A stretch of 51,467 nt of DNA from Xenococcus sp. MO_188.B8 (GTDB lineage Bacteria; Cyanobacteriota; Cyanobacteriia; Cyanobacteriales; Xenococcaceae), in contig JASJDR010000035.1 of assembly GCA_030065615.1 (NCBI GenBank), forward strand, positions 1-51,467, given 5' to 3'. Below, piece by piece: positions 43,267-51,467 of this stretch. Position 1 is the first letter of the stretch. Every line of letters begins with the position of its first letter. The notes under the pieces were generated by a model. It had not been told where the DNA came from and ran no database searches. It saw nothing but the letters and a program-made list of their open reading frames with translations. The position numbers were made by a program, and so were the translations under genes.

Positions 43267-44500
43267 GCAAAGTTAATAGTCTTTCACGAAAATAATCACG
43301 ATAAATTTGACATCTGGGTTGGACTTGGTTGTCAACCTTGGTAATTAATCCCATACTATCTAATTTATACAAATAGATGGGTGAGATCGCTATTGGTTCT
43401 GTAGCTCTGACAATCTTCTTCAATTGTTTTGCTAGAGTAGGTTCTTGTTCTAGAGTTGACCAATGATTTTGTAGATAATCAGCATAAATTCCTGAATCGG
43501 TAGCAGCTTTTTCCAAAAGTTCGCTTAAAGTCAGCTTAGAGTTCATCTTTAAACTTTTAATCGCATGATGAACCAGATAGGGATGTCCACCTATTTGTTC
43601 TCTCAATTGTTGAGCTTCATTGATTGACCAATCTAAATTGTATCTAAGAGCTAATTCCAAAATTTGTTCCTCTTCAAAATCGGGTAATTCAATTTTTGTC
43701 CCGACATTAAATGGGGATTGATGGATATTCAACTTTGGTAAATCTTCAGTCGAATAAATAACGATTAATCTAAGCTTTTCCCAGTTACTTGCTCTATTTT
43801 CATGCCAGGAACGCAGTAACCCAAAAAAATCATTAGCAATTATTTTAAATTCGGACGCAAAAAGACGATCTATATTGTCAATTCCCAAAATTAAAGGAGT
43901 ATCTATGTTTTCGAGAATATATTCCTCGAAATAATCAGAACAACCCATATTTAGGGTAAAACCTTCAAAATAATCTTCCAAACAACTTTCTAATTCAAGT
44001 TTCCTAGTTATTCTTTTACAAAGGCAGCGCAGAAACGTTGAATAATCACTAAGGCTTGCTGTCTCTAACTGTTGTAAATCAACTTTAACTTGCGCATAGT
44101 TTTTCTTTGAGCCTTCCTCGAAGATTTTCTTGAGTAATAAGCTTTTGCCCATTTTCTCAGAAGCTTTGATTCTCAGTAAAGCTCCATCTTGCTCGATTTC
44201 TTGAAAACAATTTTCTTCGATGGGAGGACGATTAATATAATAGTCCTGATTTTTCAGCTTATCACTTTCATTAATCGTGTAATCTTTTTTATTTGGTTTC
44301 TGTTCAATTTCTGAAGAAGATGTAAGAGATTGTGAACTAATTGTCTCAGACTGCTTTTCTATTTTGATAACTACCTTCTCTGCGTTTTGAATAAATGTAT
44401 TCGTGCCAATATTTCCAGAGATTTTATTATCTACATAATCTCTTTCAATTCGCTCATTATAATTGCCATTTTCTATTTTGATATCGCGATCGCCATTCAC
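43256..44500 (-). CDS. AAA_35-like STAND ATPase with short N-terminal domain
   Basis: The 414 residues start [20 protein letters not shown], a small Asn/Gly-rich region seen before STAND-type NTPases, followed by a Ser-rich linker. The ATPase occupies about 85-340: [20 protein letters not shown], with [11 protein letters not shown] as Walker A, and [14 protein letters not shown] as Walker [16 protein letters not shown] is the GGxPxL-type sensor. A winged-helix-like end ([14 protein letters not shown]) follows. It lies directly upstream of the frameshifted ATPase and overlaps the start of its N-terminal fragment by 11 bases. The pair is probably a co-transcribed signalling unit. Confidence 0.78.
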   Translation of the reverse strand: MNGDRDIKIENGNYNERIERDYVDNKISGNIGTNTFIQNAEKVVIKIEKQSETISSQSLTSSSEIEQKPNKKDYTINESDKLKNQDYYINRPPIEENCFQEIEQDGALLRIKASEKMGKSLLLKKIFEEGSKKNYAQVKVDLQQLETASLSDYSTFLRCLCKRITRKLELESCLEDYFEGFTLNMGCSDYFEEYILENIDTPLILGIDNIDRLFASEFKIIANDFFGLLRSWHENRASNWEKLRLIVIYSTEDLPKLNIHQSPFNVGTKIELPDFEEEQILELALRYNLDWSINEAQQLREQIGGHPYLVHHAIKSLKMNSKLTLSELLEKAATDSGIYADYLQNHWSTLEQEPTLAKQLKKIVRATEPIAISPIYLYKLDSMGLITKVDNQVQPRCQIYRDYFRERLLTLHDS

Positions 44501-44642
44501 TTTGATTTTCGAATATTAAAGCTTATATTTATTAGTATAGTAGAAGTCTAACTAATTAATTCTTACTAAATATTTCTTAATCTCTTGGAAGATTGGCGAT
44601 CGCAAATTTAAAATTTAATAGATACCTAATACTTTTGTTCGT

Positions 44643-45074
44643 TTATGGAAAATAATTCTCTGTCATAATTGTTTCTAAGAGAACGAAATTATGATCAGGA
44701 ATCTCAAATTCTTGTTGCATCGCGTTTACAGATTTTTTATACCAAGTAGCATAATTCTTCTGTAAATAATTTTTTAAACTAGGAGAATCCTCAAGTATTT
44801 CCTTGATCTCATTACGGAAATTTACAACTTCTCTTCGCCAACCTTTTTGGTTATACTCTTTTTCCCTATTCCAATATTTTAATTTTAGGATATGCTCGAT
44901 CAAACGTTTCGTATAGCTTCTTAAAGCCCGTTTCTGGCTTGCAGTCATATCCTCAATTTCTTCTAACAATCCATCCCAATCCATATTGCTAAAATCTTGA
45001 TTTTTGATCTTAGTTGCTATCTGTTCCAGCCAGAGATTTAAATCTTCATTATGAAGTTGCTTAAGTTGTTTCAT
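44643..45074 (-). CDS. DUF29 protein
   Basis: The 143 residues follow the DUF29 pattern: LHNEDLNLWLEQIATKIKNQ, then WDGLLEEIEDMTASQKRALR, then SYTKRLIEHILKLKYW, and a C-terminal region with WRREVVNFRNEIKEILEDSP. DUF29 proteins are common in cyanobacteria, often in many copies, and are of unknown function. It is helical and lacks membrane segments. It stands upstream of the ATPase pair, in the same direction, after a 142-base gap. Confidence 0.87.
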   Translation of the reverse strand: MKQLKQLHNEDLNLWLEQIATKIKNQDFSNMDWDGLLEEIEDMTASQKRALRSYTKRLIEHILKLKYWNREKEYNQKGWRREVVNFRNEIKEILEDSPSLKNYLQKNYATWYKKSVNAMQQEFEIPDHNFVLLETIMTENYFP

Positions 45075-45514
45075 TGCTTAGCATCTAAATAGCTAATAAA
45101 CTGACATGCCTCTAATTTTGGCTCAGGAAAGACAAATCTTTTTAGCTTGGCGGTTGAAACCGCAGCTATACAAGAGAAATCCGCCTACGCGGATTCCTAA
45201 ATTCCTTTATATATCAAGTCCGCGGAGGCAGACGTTGTCTATCAAGGCGCGAATTCTATTCGCCAGTCTTAACAAGGTTTTTATGAGGTTTTCAGGAATT
45301 TTGTCTGTCAACCAGCTACGGTGTATACACAAGTCACTCTTAAGCCCCCCGACCCCCAAATTTGGGGGAGAAAGTAACTTAAAGTCCCCCAAGGTTGGGG
45401 GATTTAGGGGGCTAGATTAGCTCTAAAATCAAAACGATAAATAAAAAATAACTTATGTGTACACGGTGGCAACCAGGGGGTTAGAGTAGCCTAACCCCAC
45501 AAAAATATTGTCTT
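45075..45514. other. Spacer with hairpin repeats
   Basis: The 440-base spacer contains small hairpins at 45150-45163 (GCGGTTgaAACCGC) and 45179-45194 (ATCCGCctacGCGGAT) and a larger C/G-run palindrome at 45343-45413. It looks like an assembly of cyanobacterial intergenic repeats. A plus-strand open frame across it consists of this repeat sequence and is not a credible gene. Confidence 0.6.
45343..45413. repeat. C-run/G-run palindromic repeat
   Basis: The segment runs from AGCCCCCCGACCCCC to GGGGGATTTAGGGGGCT, with an internal CCCAAATTTGGG and CCCCCAAGGTTGGGGG. The ends are complementary, so the whole can fold into a long stem. A related element is at the right end of the window (about 51286-51400). 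Confidence 0.75.
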
Positions 45515-48325
45515 TTAAACAGCTTGAGGTTGAGGTTGGGGTTTGAATTGGAAGAGAGAATAAACGACATTACGACGAATATCAATCATCATTTCCAAGA
45601 ACATTTCATATCCTTCTTGTTTATATTCAATCAAAGGATCTTTCTGCCCATAACCACGCAAGCCAATAGATTCTTTCAAGGCATCCATCGCTTGAAGATG
45701 TTCCCGCCAGAGAGTATCAATTTGTTGCAAGATAAAGAACCGTTCTGCTTGACGCATTAAACCAGGTTGAGTGCTATCAATTTGACTTTCTTTAATATCA
45801 TAGGCTTTGCGCACTTCTTCTTTGAGGAAAGTTTTCATCTCATTAACCGTCATATCCTCAAGATGTTCAGGTTTGACATCCTCTAGAAGATAGATGAATT
45901 CTTGAGCTTTAGCTACCATTTTGTCTAAATTCCATTCTTCAGGCGGTAATTCAGGATTGATGTAGGCATCAACTATTTCTTCCATAGTTTTTTCTGCATA
46001 TTCAATTACCTGTTCTTTGAGATCTAAACCTTCGAGTACTCGACGACGTTCCGCATAAATAGCACGACGTTGATTATTCATCACCTCGTCATACTCAAAT
46101 ACCTGTTTCCGACTGTCATAATAAAAAGTCTCTACTTTTTTCTGCGCGCCTTCGAGGGAATTGGTGAGCATTTTGGACTCAATAGGCATATCGTCTTCGA
46201 CACGCATCATTTCCATTAACCGTCCAACGCGATCGCCACCAAAGATCCGTAACAGGTTATCTTCTAGACTCAGGAAAAATCTAGTTGAACCAGGATCGCC
46301 CTGTCTTCCCGCTCTACCACGTAATTGATTATCTACACGACGGGATTCATGGCGTTCCGTCCCAATTACATGAAGACCACCTTTAGTAATTACTTCCTCG
46401 TGTTCAGTGTCAGTAAACTCATCATATTCAGTACGAATTACTTTATAGACTTCCCGTAATTTTTCAATTACCGGATCTTCCGTTGGTGAACTTTCAGCTG
46501 CGATCGCAATTTTTTCTTCTGCGTCTAGTTCGCTTAAACTTTGTTCGCCATATTCTTTAACCGCAAATTTGACTGCTTCGGTCAGCATTTGAATGGTTGA
46601 TTCTGAAAGTTCTGTGGGGAAAATATCAGGAGAAGCGCGCCAGGTTTTCTTCTTCGGCGATCCATCACCAAATCCTTGCGGTGCTTTTTTCTTTTTGGTC
46701 AGTTGGGGGACATTTGCCATCAAATCATCATCTTCAGGAATGACAACCTTGGGCATGAAATATTCCCGTATTTTCAATCGTGCCATGTAATCGGAGTTGC
46801 CACCCAAGATAATATCAGTTCCCCGACCTGCCATGTTAGTAGCAATGGTAACAGAGCCTTTACGTCCAGCTTGTGCGACAATTTCCGATTCTCTTTCCAC
46901 ATTCTCTGGGCGGGCATTGAGCAGATTATGGGGAATTTTTTTCTGTTTCAACAGCTTCGATAGCAACTCGGATTTTTCGACGCTAGTTGTCCCTACTAGT
47001 ACAGGACGACCTTCTTCATGATTGTTAGCACAGTCTTCCGCTACAGCTTGCCATTTACCGATCTCTTTTTTGTAAACTACATCGGCTAAATCAGCTCTTT
47101 TTGAAGGTAGATTAGTGGGGATAATAGTTACCTGTAGGTTATATACTTTCTCAAATTCGGTTTCTTCAGTTTTTGCAGTACCAGTCATTCCTGCTAGTTT
47201 AGGATAGAGGAGAAAGAAATTTTGGTAAGTGATACTAGCTAAGGTTTGAGTTTCTTTTTGAATCGGGACAGCTTCTTTCGCTTCAATAGCTTGGTGTAAA
47301 CCGTCACTCCAGCGTCTACCGACCATAACCCGTCCTGTAAACTCATCAACGATTACGATTTCATCGTTACGGACTAGATAGTTTACGTCTTTGGTAAAAA
47401 GTTCTTTTGCTTTGAGGGCATTAGAAATATAATGTGCCCAAGGATCTTCAGGATCGTAAAGATCTTTGACTTTTAATAATTGTTCTGCTCTGGCAAAACC
47501 TTCATCTGTCATTAGAACATTACGAGCTTTCTCGTCTACTTCATAATCCCCTTCTTCCGATTCATCTTCTTGCTTGGTAAGCATTAGGACGATTTCCGCA
47601 GCCCGTACATATTTTTCAGAGGGACGCTCTATTTGTCCTGAAATGATTAATGGAGTGCGGGCTTCATCAACTAAAACCGAGTCAACCTCGTCAATGACGC
47701 AATAGTTAAATGGTCTTTGGACAACTTCTTCGATCGAAGTCGCCATGTTATCCCGTAGGTAATCAAAACCTAATTCACTGTTAGTAGTATAGGTGATATC
47801 ACAGCTATAATTTTTTCTTCTCTCGACAGGATTCATTCCTGCTTGAATTAGTCCGACGCTTAAACCAAGAAAACGGTGAATTTGTCCCATCCATTCCGCG
47901 TCTCTGCGGGCTAAATAATCGTTAACCGTAACAACATGAACCCCTCTGCCAGTTAAACCATTAAGATATGCTGGTAAAGTACAAACTAGGGTTTTGCCTT
48001 CCCCAGTTTTCATTTCTGCGATTTGCCCTTTGTGGAGTACGATTCCCCCTAGAATTTGGACATCATAGTGACGCATTCCCAAAACCCGAACCCCTGCTTC
48101 TCTTACTACAGCAAAAGCTTCGGGAAGAATGTCTTCTAGGATATCGCCTAATTCTTCTTCGTTTTTAGCTTTTTTGAGTAGTTCCCTAAACTCGGTAGTT
48201 TTTGCCCTAAGTTCCTCATCCGACAATTTTTGAATGTCTTCTTCTAAGAGATTGACTTCTGCAACTAGGGGCTGGAATTTTTTAAGTTTTCTGGCGTTGG
48301 GATCACCCAGCAGTTTTTTAAACAT
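45515..48325 (-). CDS. secA: Preprotein translocase ATPase SecA
   Basis: This is the 936-residue motor ATPase that drives proteins through SecYEG. It starts [20 protein letters not shown] and has Walker [11 protein letters not shown] (about 105-114), the DEAD-box-like [20 protein letters not shown], the preprotein-binding domain, the second nucleotide fold with [14 protein letters not shown], and the helical scaffold. Two short insertions are visible, as in cyanobacterial SecA: about residues 535-590 is Lys/Pro-rich ([18 protein letters not shown]). The C-terminal zinc-binding motif of E. coli SecA is absent, and the protein ends [11 protein letters not shown], which is normal in this group. 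Essential housekeeping gene. Confidence 0.97.
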   Translation of the reverse strand: MFKKLLGDPNARKLKKFQPLVAEVNLLEEDIQKLSDEELRAKTTEFRELLKKAKNEEELGDILEDILPEAFAVVREAGVRVLGMRHYDVQILGGIVLHKGQIAEMKTGEGKTLVCTLPAYLNGLTGRGVHVVTVNDYLARRDAEWMGQIHRFLGLSVGLIQAGMNPVERRKNYSCDITYTTNSELGFDYLRDNMATSIEEVVQRPFNYCVIDEVDSVLVDEARTPLIISGQIERPSEKYVRAAEIVLMLTKQEDESEEGDYEVDEKARNVLMTDEGFARAEQLLKVKDLYDPEDPWAHYISNALKAKELFTKDVNYLVRNDEIVIVDEFTGRVMVGRRWSDGLHQAIEAKEAVPIQKETQTLASITYQNFFLLYPKLAGMTGTAKTEETEFEKVYNLQVTIIPTNLPSKRADLADVVYKKEIGKWQAVAEDCANNHEEGRPVLVGTTSVEKSELLSKLLKQKKIPHNLLNARPENVERESEIVAQAGRKGSVTIATNMAGRGTDIILGGNSDYMARLKIREYFMPKVVIPEDDDLMANVPQLTKKKKAPQGFGDGSPKKKTWRASPDIFPTELSESTIQMLTEAVKFAVKEYGEQSLSELDAEEKIAIAAESSPTEDPVIEKLREVYKVIRTEYDEFTDTEHEEVITKGGLHVIGTERHESRRVDNQLRGRAGRQGDPGSTRFFLSLEDNLLRIFGGDRVGRLMEMMRVEDDMPIESKMLTNSLEGAQKKVETFYYDSRKQVFEYDEVMNNQRRAIYAERRRVLEGLDLKEQVIEYAEKTMEEIVDAYINPELPPEEWNLDKMVAKAQEFIYLLEDVKPEHLEDMTVNEMKTFLKEEVRKAYDIKESQIDSTQPGLMRQAERFFILQQIDTLWREHLQAMDALKESIGLRGYGQKDPLIEYKQEGYEMFLEMMIDIRRNVVYSLFQFKPQPQPQAV

Positions 48326-48777
48326 AGTAACTTTACTTTATAGTCAGGGTTTGCTTGGTTATGATTTCGGTTTGGGGAGTTTAGGAAAATTTTATGATTT
48401 TCATCGTAAATTCTTCAAACTACGAGGTTACATTTAATCGCGAAGCGATTTAAACTTCTGTTTATCTATTTAATTTTTGTATAGGAGTTTTTACTAAGTT
48501 TACCGCGACTCGGTAATATGCTTAAGCAAACAAGCATATGCATATAATGAGGGATAAATCAGGAATACTCAACAATTGTTAATAATTTTACCATTTTGCT
48601 CAGAAATTACTTCTTTAGGGATATCTACCCCTCCCTAAAGAGCATGGGGAGATTGGGAGTATAAGGATTGGGGAGAAGAGAATTACTGAATTTTGATGAG
48701 GAGATTTCGTTTGAGATTGCTATATTAAGGCAGTTGGGCTGAAATTCAAGATCTCAAGAATCAAAGAAATATTACTC
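48326..48777. other. Spacer upstream of secA
   Basis: This 452-base region separates divergent secA and the small membrane protein and should hold both promoters. It has a palindrome AATCGCgaaGCGATT near 48436-48450 and an inverted repeat ATATGCTT/AAGCATAT at 48516-48523 and 48532-48539, followed by TATAAT at 48543. The first could be a regulatory or terminator-like hairpin. No gene is seen. Confidence 0.45.
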
Positions 48778-49203
48778 ATGGCATTAGCGGTTCAATATCC
48801 AGTAGATTCCTGGCTTGCAGAGCATATCTTCATATTACGGCTATTACAACATCCATTCATAAGTATCGTGGGTTTTGTAATTACCTTGGTGTTGTTCGCC
48901 AGGTTATTAGTAGCGATCGCGACGGTAATAGATCGCTTATGGTTGTGGATTCTCCGCTTGCCCATCACTCTATTTGAAGCCATATTTTCTGCTGGGGAGA
49001 AGCCAAAAGATAATCTTCCTGCCACCATTAATTATGAACTGACGACTAATCCTGAAAAATTTGAGCAAATTCTCCAAAAGTTAAACGCGATCGAGCAACA
49101 ACAGCAACAAATTCTCCAAGATCTTGCTGCAATTAAAAATCATGCTCAATCTAATCAAAGTAAAAAACAGAAGTTAATTAAACAAATTAAAGGCAAAATG
49201 TAA
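48778..49203 (+). CDS. Small membrane protein with coiled-coil tail
   Basis: The 141 residues have a hydrophobic region at about 20-75 (LLQHPFISIVGFVITLVLFA and the following RLLVAIATV), suggesting one or two membrane passes, then a Gln-rich coiled coil (about 95-125: KLNAIEQQQQQILQDLAAIK) and a basic tail (KKQKLIKQIKGKM). I do not recognise the family. The layout, membrane anchor plus coiled coil, fits an envelope or scaffold protein. It is divergent from secA and alone. Confidence 0.65.
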   Translation: MALAVQYPVDSWLAEHIFILRLLQHPFISIVGFVITLVLFARLLVAIATVIDRLWLWILRLPITLFEAIFSAGEKPKDNLPATINYELTTNPEKFEQILQKLNAIEQQQQQILQDLAAIKNHAQSNQSKKQKLIKQIKGKM

Positions 49204-49475
49204 AATTGGAAATTAGGGATGGCGTTGCTAAACTCTACCGTGCTAAGTAAGTTAATCACATCCTTGAGCTTGATTCCCCTGACACCGACTATTATCTGCT
49301 TTCGTATCTTAGTATTGGCGATCGCTTTTTGGGTGAACTATCAAATATACAATAACAAGAATTATGAACTATGAGCTTATTTTTGAGTTCTCCATATTTT
49401 CCTTAACTACAATTTGCTTATCGGGCGAAAATCCAACCTCTTGATAAAAAAACTGTATTCAGGGAGCAACATGTA
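49204..49475. other. Intergenic region before the FMO-like gene
   Basis: This 272-base spacer has no convincing gene. A GGGAGCAAC stands 10 bases before the ATG at 49476. Confidence 0.4.
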
Positions 49476-51245
49476 ATGCGAGTCTGTGTAATTGGAGCAG
49501 GAGCAGCTGGTTTAACTACTGCTAAGCATTTATTAGCTGAAGGTTTTGCAGTCGAAATCCTAGAGCAAAGAGACGGCTTGGGCGGATTATGGTATTTTGG
49601 CAAGAAATCCGTTGGGGTTTCCCAAACAACTAATGCCACCTCATCAAAAACCTTTCTGCAATTTTCGGATTTTCCTATGGACAAAGGGGTAGATCATTTT
49701 CCGCACCATACCATCTATGTCGAATATCTGACAAACTACGCCACAACCCATAATATCATTGACAAAATTCGGTTTGACAGTAAAGTTATCCGTCTGCAGA
49801 AACAGGGTAAAGGCTGGGATATTACCTTTGAGCAAGGGGGTAATACCTATGCTAAATATTTTGACGCCGTAGCAGTTTGTTCTGGTTTACATCACAAACC
49901 ATTGATGTTGGATGAGATTCCGGGAACCGAAAATTATCAAGGAGTAAAAATTCATTCTTCTTTACTGAAAACCGTCGATCAATTTAAAGGTCAACGAGTT
50001 GTTGTAGTTGGTGGTGGAGAAAGTGCTGCCGATTATACCCATGAATTATCTAAAGTCGCGGCGAAAACCTATATTTCTCTGAGAAAAGGTGTGGCAGTTT
50101 TAAAACGTTGGGGACTCGGAGATCTCCCAGGAGATTATGATTCTACTAGGGCAAAGGTTTGGCTGCCCCGAGAATTCCTGCATGATCTCAATGTTAGTTG
50201 CCGTCATAAAGATGAATATTCTGCTTTTAAAACTTTATATACTCTGATCGGCTTACCCATATTCTTACTAATGTTGCCCTTTGCTCCCGTTAAAACTTGG
50301 AACATCTTGAGTACGCTTTGGGATTGGAAAAGTTGGGTGGCATTATTTAAAGCACAACCTCGTCATGGTCCTGCTTGTGGCGTAAGTTTAAGTAAAGCTT
50401 GTGCCGAAATTTGTAGCGAAGTACCCCAAACCGAAGCTGAACTACAAGCCAGAACAATTCAAATTAAACGTACTCTGGAATGGTACTCCGGAGCGATGCA
50501 TAACAGTCAACCCTTTACCAAAAGTCCTGACTTCCTCAGAGATATTGCCGAAGGTAACGTGGAAGTGATTCCTGGTTTAGTGGGTTATAAAGGTGGCAAA
50601 GATGTTGAGTTCCAAGGCGATCGCGTTGAAGAAATCGATGCGATCATACTCTGTACAGGGTTCCAGAGCATTTTACCTTTCTTGGAAACTCCTCGACTCG
50701 ATGGTCGTACTCTCTACAAAAACGTCTTTATCCCTGAAGAATCTACCCTGGCATTTATCGGGTTTGCACGACCTAATATTGGTGCCATGCCGCCGATTGC
50801 TGAGATGCAAGCGAGATGGTTTGCTGGGGTATTAGCAGGTAGATTACAGTTGCCGAGCACTGAAAAGATGCAAAAAATCAGCGAGATGGATGCGGAACTT
50901 TATACTCAAAATCGTCAACTTCATGCCCAAAGATTGACTTCTTTGGTTGACTATCATGCCTATCTCGATGAACTAGCAAGCTTTATTGGTTGTCAGCCCA
51001 ATTTATGGTTATTACTGTTTAAACCAAAAGTCTTTTTTGCCGTTTTGTTTGGGCCTTTTGCTTCTTTCCAATATCGGGTTCATGGTTATGGTGCTAATCC
51101 AGAAGCAGTTGATCAAGCCGTTTCTGATATTGATGCTTCTCCTAAAGAGAGAATTTTCCAACACGCGATCGTTTACTTCATTTTAAAACCTTGTTTTATG
51201 CTGCTCGATAAACTTGGCTTCAAGCGATTCCATCCTGTGTTTTAA
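49476..51245 (+). CDS. Flavin-containing monooxygenase-like protein
   Basis: The 589 residues carry an FAD-binding motif GAGAAGLTTAKHLL (residues 7-20), the EQRDGLGGLWYFG stretch of flavin-containing monooxygenases, and a second nucleotide-binding motif VVGGGESAADYTHEL (about 175-189) for NAD(P)H. ILCTGFQSILPFL marks the family ATG-containing motif region. The FMO fingerprint FxGxxxHxxxW/F is not exact: the region FDAVAVCSGLHHKPLM replaces it. The C-terminal 120 residues are hydrophobic in places (LLFKPKVFFAVLFGPFASF) and extend beyond the standard length, perhaps binding membrane. Oxidation of a small N- or S-containing or ketone substrate is likely, but the substrate cannot be predicted. 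No operon partner is visible. Confidence 0.85.
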   Translation: MRVCVIGAGAAGLTTAKHLLAEGFAVEILEQRDGLGGLWYFGKKSVGVSQTTNATSSKTFLQFSDFPMDKGVDHFPHHTIYVEYLTNYATTHNIIDKIRFDSKVIRLQKQGKGWDITFEQGGNTYAKYFDAVAVCSGLHHKPLMLDEIPGTENYQGVKIHSSLLKTVDQFKGQRVVVVGGGESAADYTHELSKVAAKTYISLRKGVAVLKRWGLGDLPGDYDSTRAKVWLPREFLHDLNVSCRHKDEYSAFKTLYTLIGLPIFLLMLPFAPVKTWNILSTLWDWKSWVALFKAQPRHGPACGVSLSKACAEICSEVPQTEAELQARTIQIKRTLEWYSGAMHNSQPFTKSPDFLRDIAEGNVEVIPGLVGYKGGKDVEFQGDRVEEIDAIILCTGFQSILPFLETPRLDGRTLYKNVFIPEESTLAFIGFARPNIGAMPPIAEMQARWFAGVLAGRLQLPSTEKMQKISEMDAELYTQNRQLHAQRLTSLVDYHAYLDELASFIGCQPNLWLLLFKPKVFFAVLFGPFASFQYRVHGYGANPEAVDQAVSDIDASPKERIFQHAIVYFILKPCFMLLDKLGFKRFHPVF

Positions 51246-51467
51246 GGTAGCGTGTACAGACAAGTTAATAGTCTTTCAACATAATGGAGCTCAGCCCCCT
51301 AGCCCCCTTCCTCGCGCGTTCCCTTGCGTCTTACGCCGACGCGGGGTCGCTCGTCAATCCTGGGGGAACAAGAGTTAAAAGTCCCCCAACCCCTCTTTAT
51401 CTCCCCACCCCTTCCAACCTTCCCCTATAGGGGAAGACCATATGTTCTCTCTCCTTGAGGAGAGAGG
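51246..51467. repeat. Palindromic intergenic repeat with GC-rich insert
   Basis: After the FMO gene comes a segment with GCCCCCTAGCCCCCTTC and later CCTGGGGGAACAAGAG, the C/G-run type also seen at 45343. Between these runs lies a GC-rich stretch (CTCGCGCGTTCCCTTGCGTC and onward to GCTCGTC, about 51312-51355), which resembles the GC-rich repeats at about 4776 and 28286. It ends near CTCTCTCCTTGAGGAGAGAG, a small hairpin. Confidence 0.6.

Noticed and set aside
45106..45420. Plus-strand ORF of 104 residues after the DUF29 gene
   Set aside because: It is composed of intergenic repeat palindromes and gives a low-complexity translation.
1..51467. tRNA, rRNA or riboswitch genes
   Set aside because: No cloverleaf-like sequences, rRNA segments or known riboswitch cores were recognised on either strand by reading; a covariance-model search would settle this.

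Overview
The window is a piece of a cyanobacterial chromosome. It encodes a chlorophyll a synthase (ChlG), a FutA-type iron-binding protein and a DUF3611 protein. HIP1-type octamers (GCGATCGC) are scattered through genes and spacers, and spacers carry the GC-rich palindromic repeats and heptamer repeats common in cyanobacteria. I cannot name the genus from the sequence alone.

Layout. 1-12.4 kb is mostly housekeeping: the end of a HAMP-domain protein, chlG, sbcC, a hydantoinase B/oxoprolinase gene, gnd, a YaaW-like gene, a membrane Ser/Thr kinase and prfC. 12.7-15.6 kb is a large Ig-repeat/anchor-domain protein, probably at the cell surface. 15.7-16.1 kb is a three-copy 109-113 bp tandem repeat built on HIP1-like octamers.

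16.1-24.4 kb is the most unusual part: a RiPP (ribosomal peptide) island. On the minus strand lie a PatA/PatG-family S8 protease, five small precursor genes (three of them too short for ordinary gene calling), two leader-only remnants, a protein with a triplicated 47-residue repeat, and an LCMT-type methyltransferase. Every precursor starts with a leader of the form LP-x-Q-x-x-PV-x-R, close to that of cyanobactin precursors. Three precursors also carry the cyanobactin-type cleavage site GVEAS, but what follows is a 12-23 residue hydrophobic or amphipathic tail with no macrocyclisation signal. No heterocyclase is present. A divergent NB-ARC (STAND) gene sits across a promoter region that contains a 154-bp tandem duplication.

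24.6-28.1 kb has a MntA/HepT toxin-antitoxin pair, a DUF3611 membrane protein, pfkA and a dihydroorotate-dehydrogenase-like gene. 28.1-29.2 kb has a decayed HepT remnant and a small conserved-looking gene. 29.5-33.3 kb is a tightly coupled three-gene operon: an ABC ATPase with an N-terminal effector-associated-like domain, a polytopic membrane protein, and a CHAT (caspase-like) protease with the same type of N-terminal domain. This looks like a conflict or signalling system in which an ABC complex recruits a protease.

33.5-45.1 kb mixes toxin-antitoxin modules (DUF433/DUF5615, MazEF, HicBA and an orphan HicB), a CNT nucleoside transporter, futA with a Fur-box-like site, a Tat-exported aldo/keto reductase, and two adjacent AAA_35-type STAND ATPases. 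The second ATPase is frameshifted, apparently by loss of one unit of a 5-nt direct repeat immediately before its Walker A motif. 45.5-51.2 kb holds secA, a small coiled-coil membrane protein and an FMO-like flavoprotein, followed by a palindromic intergenic repeat.
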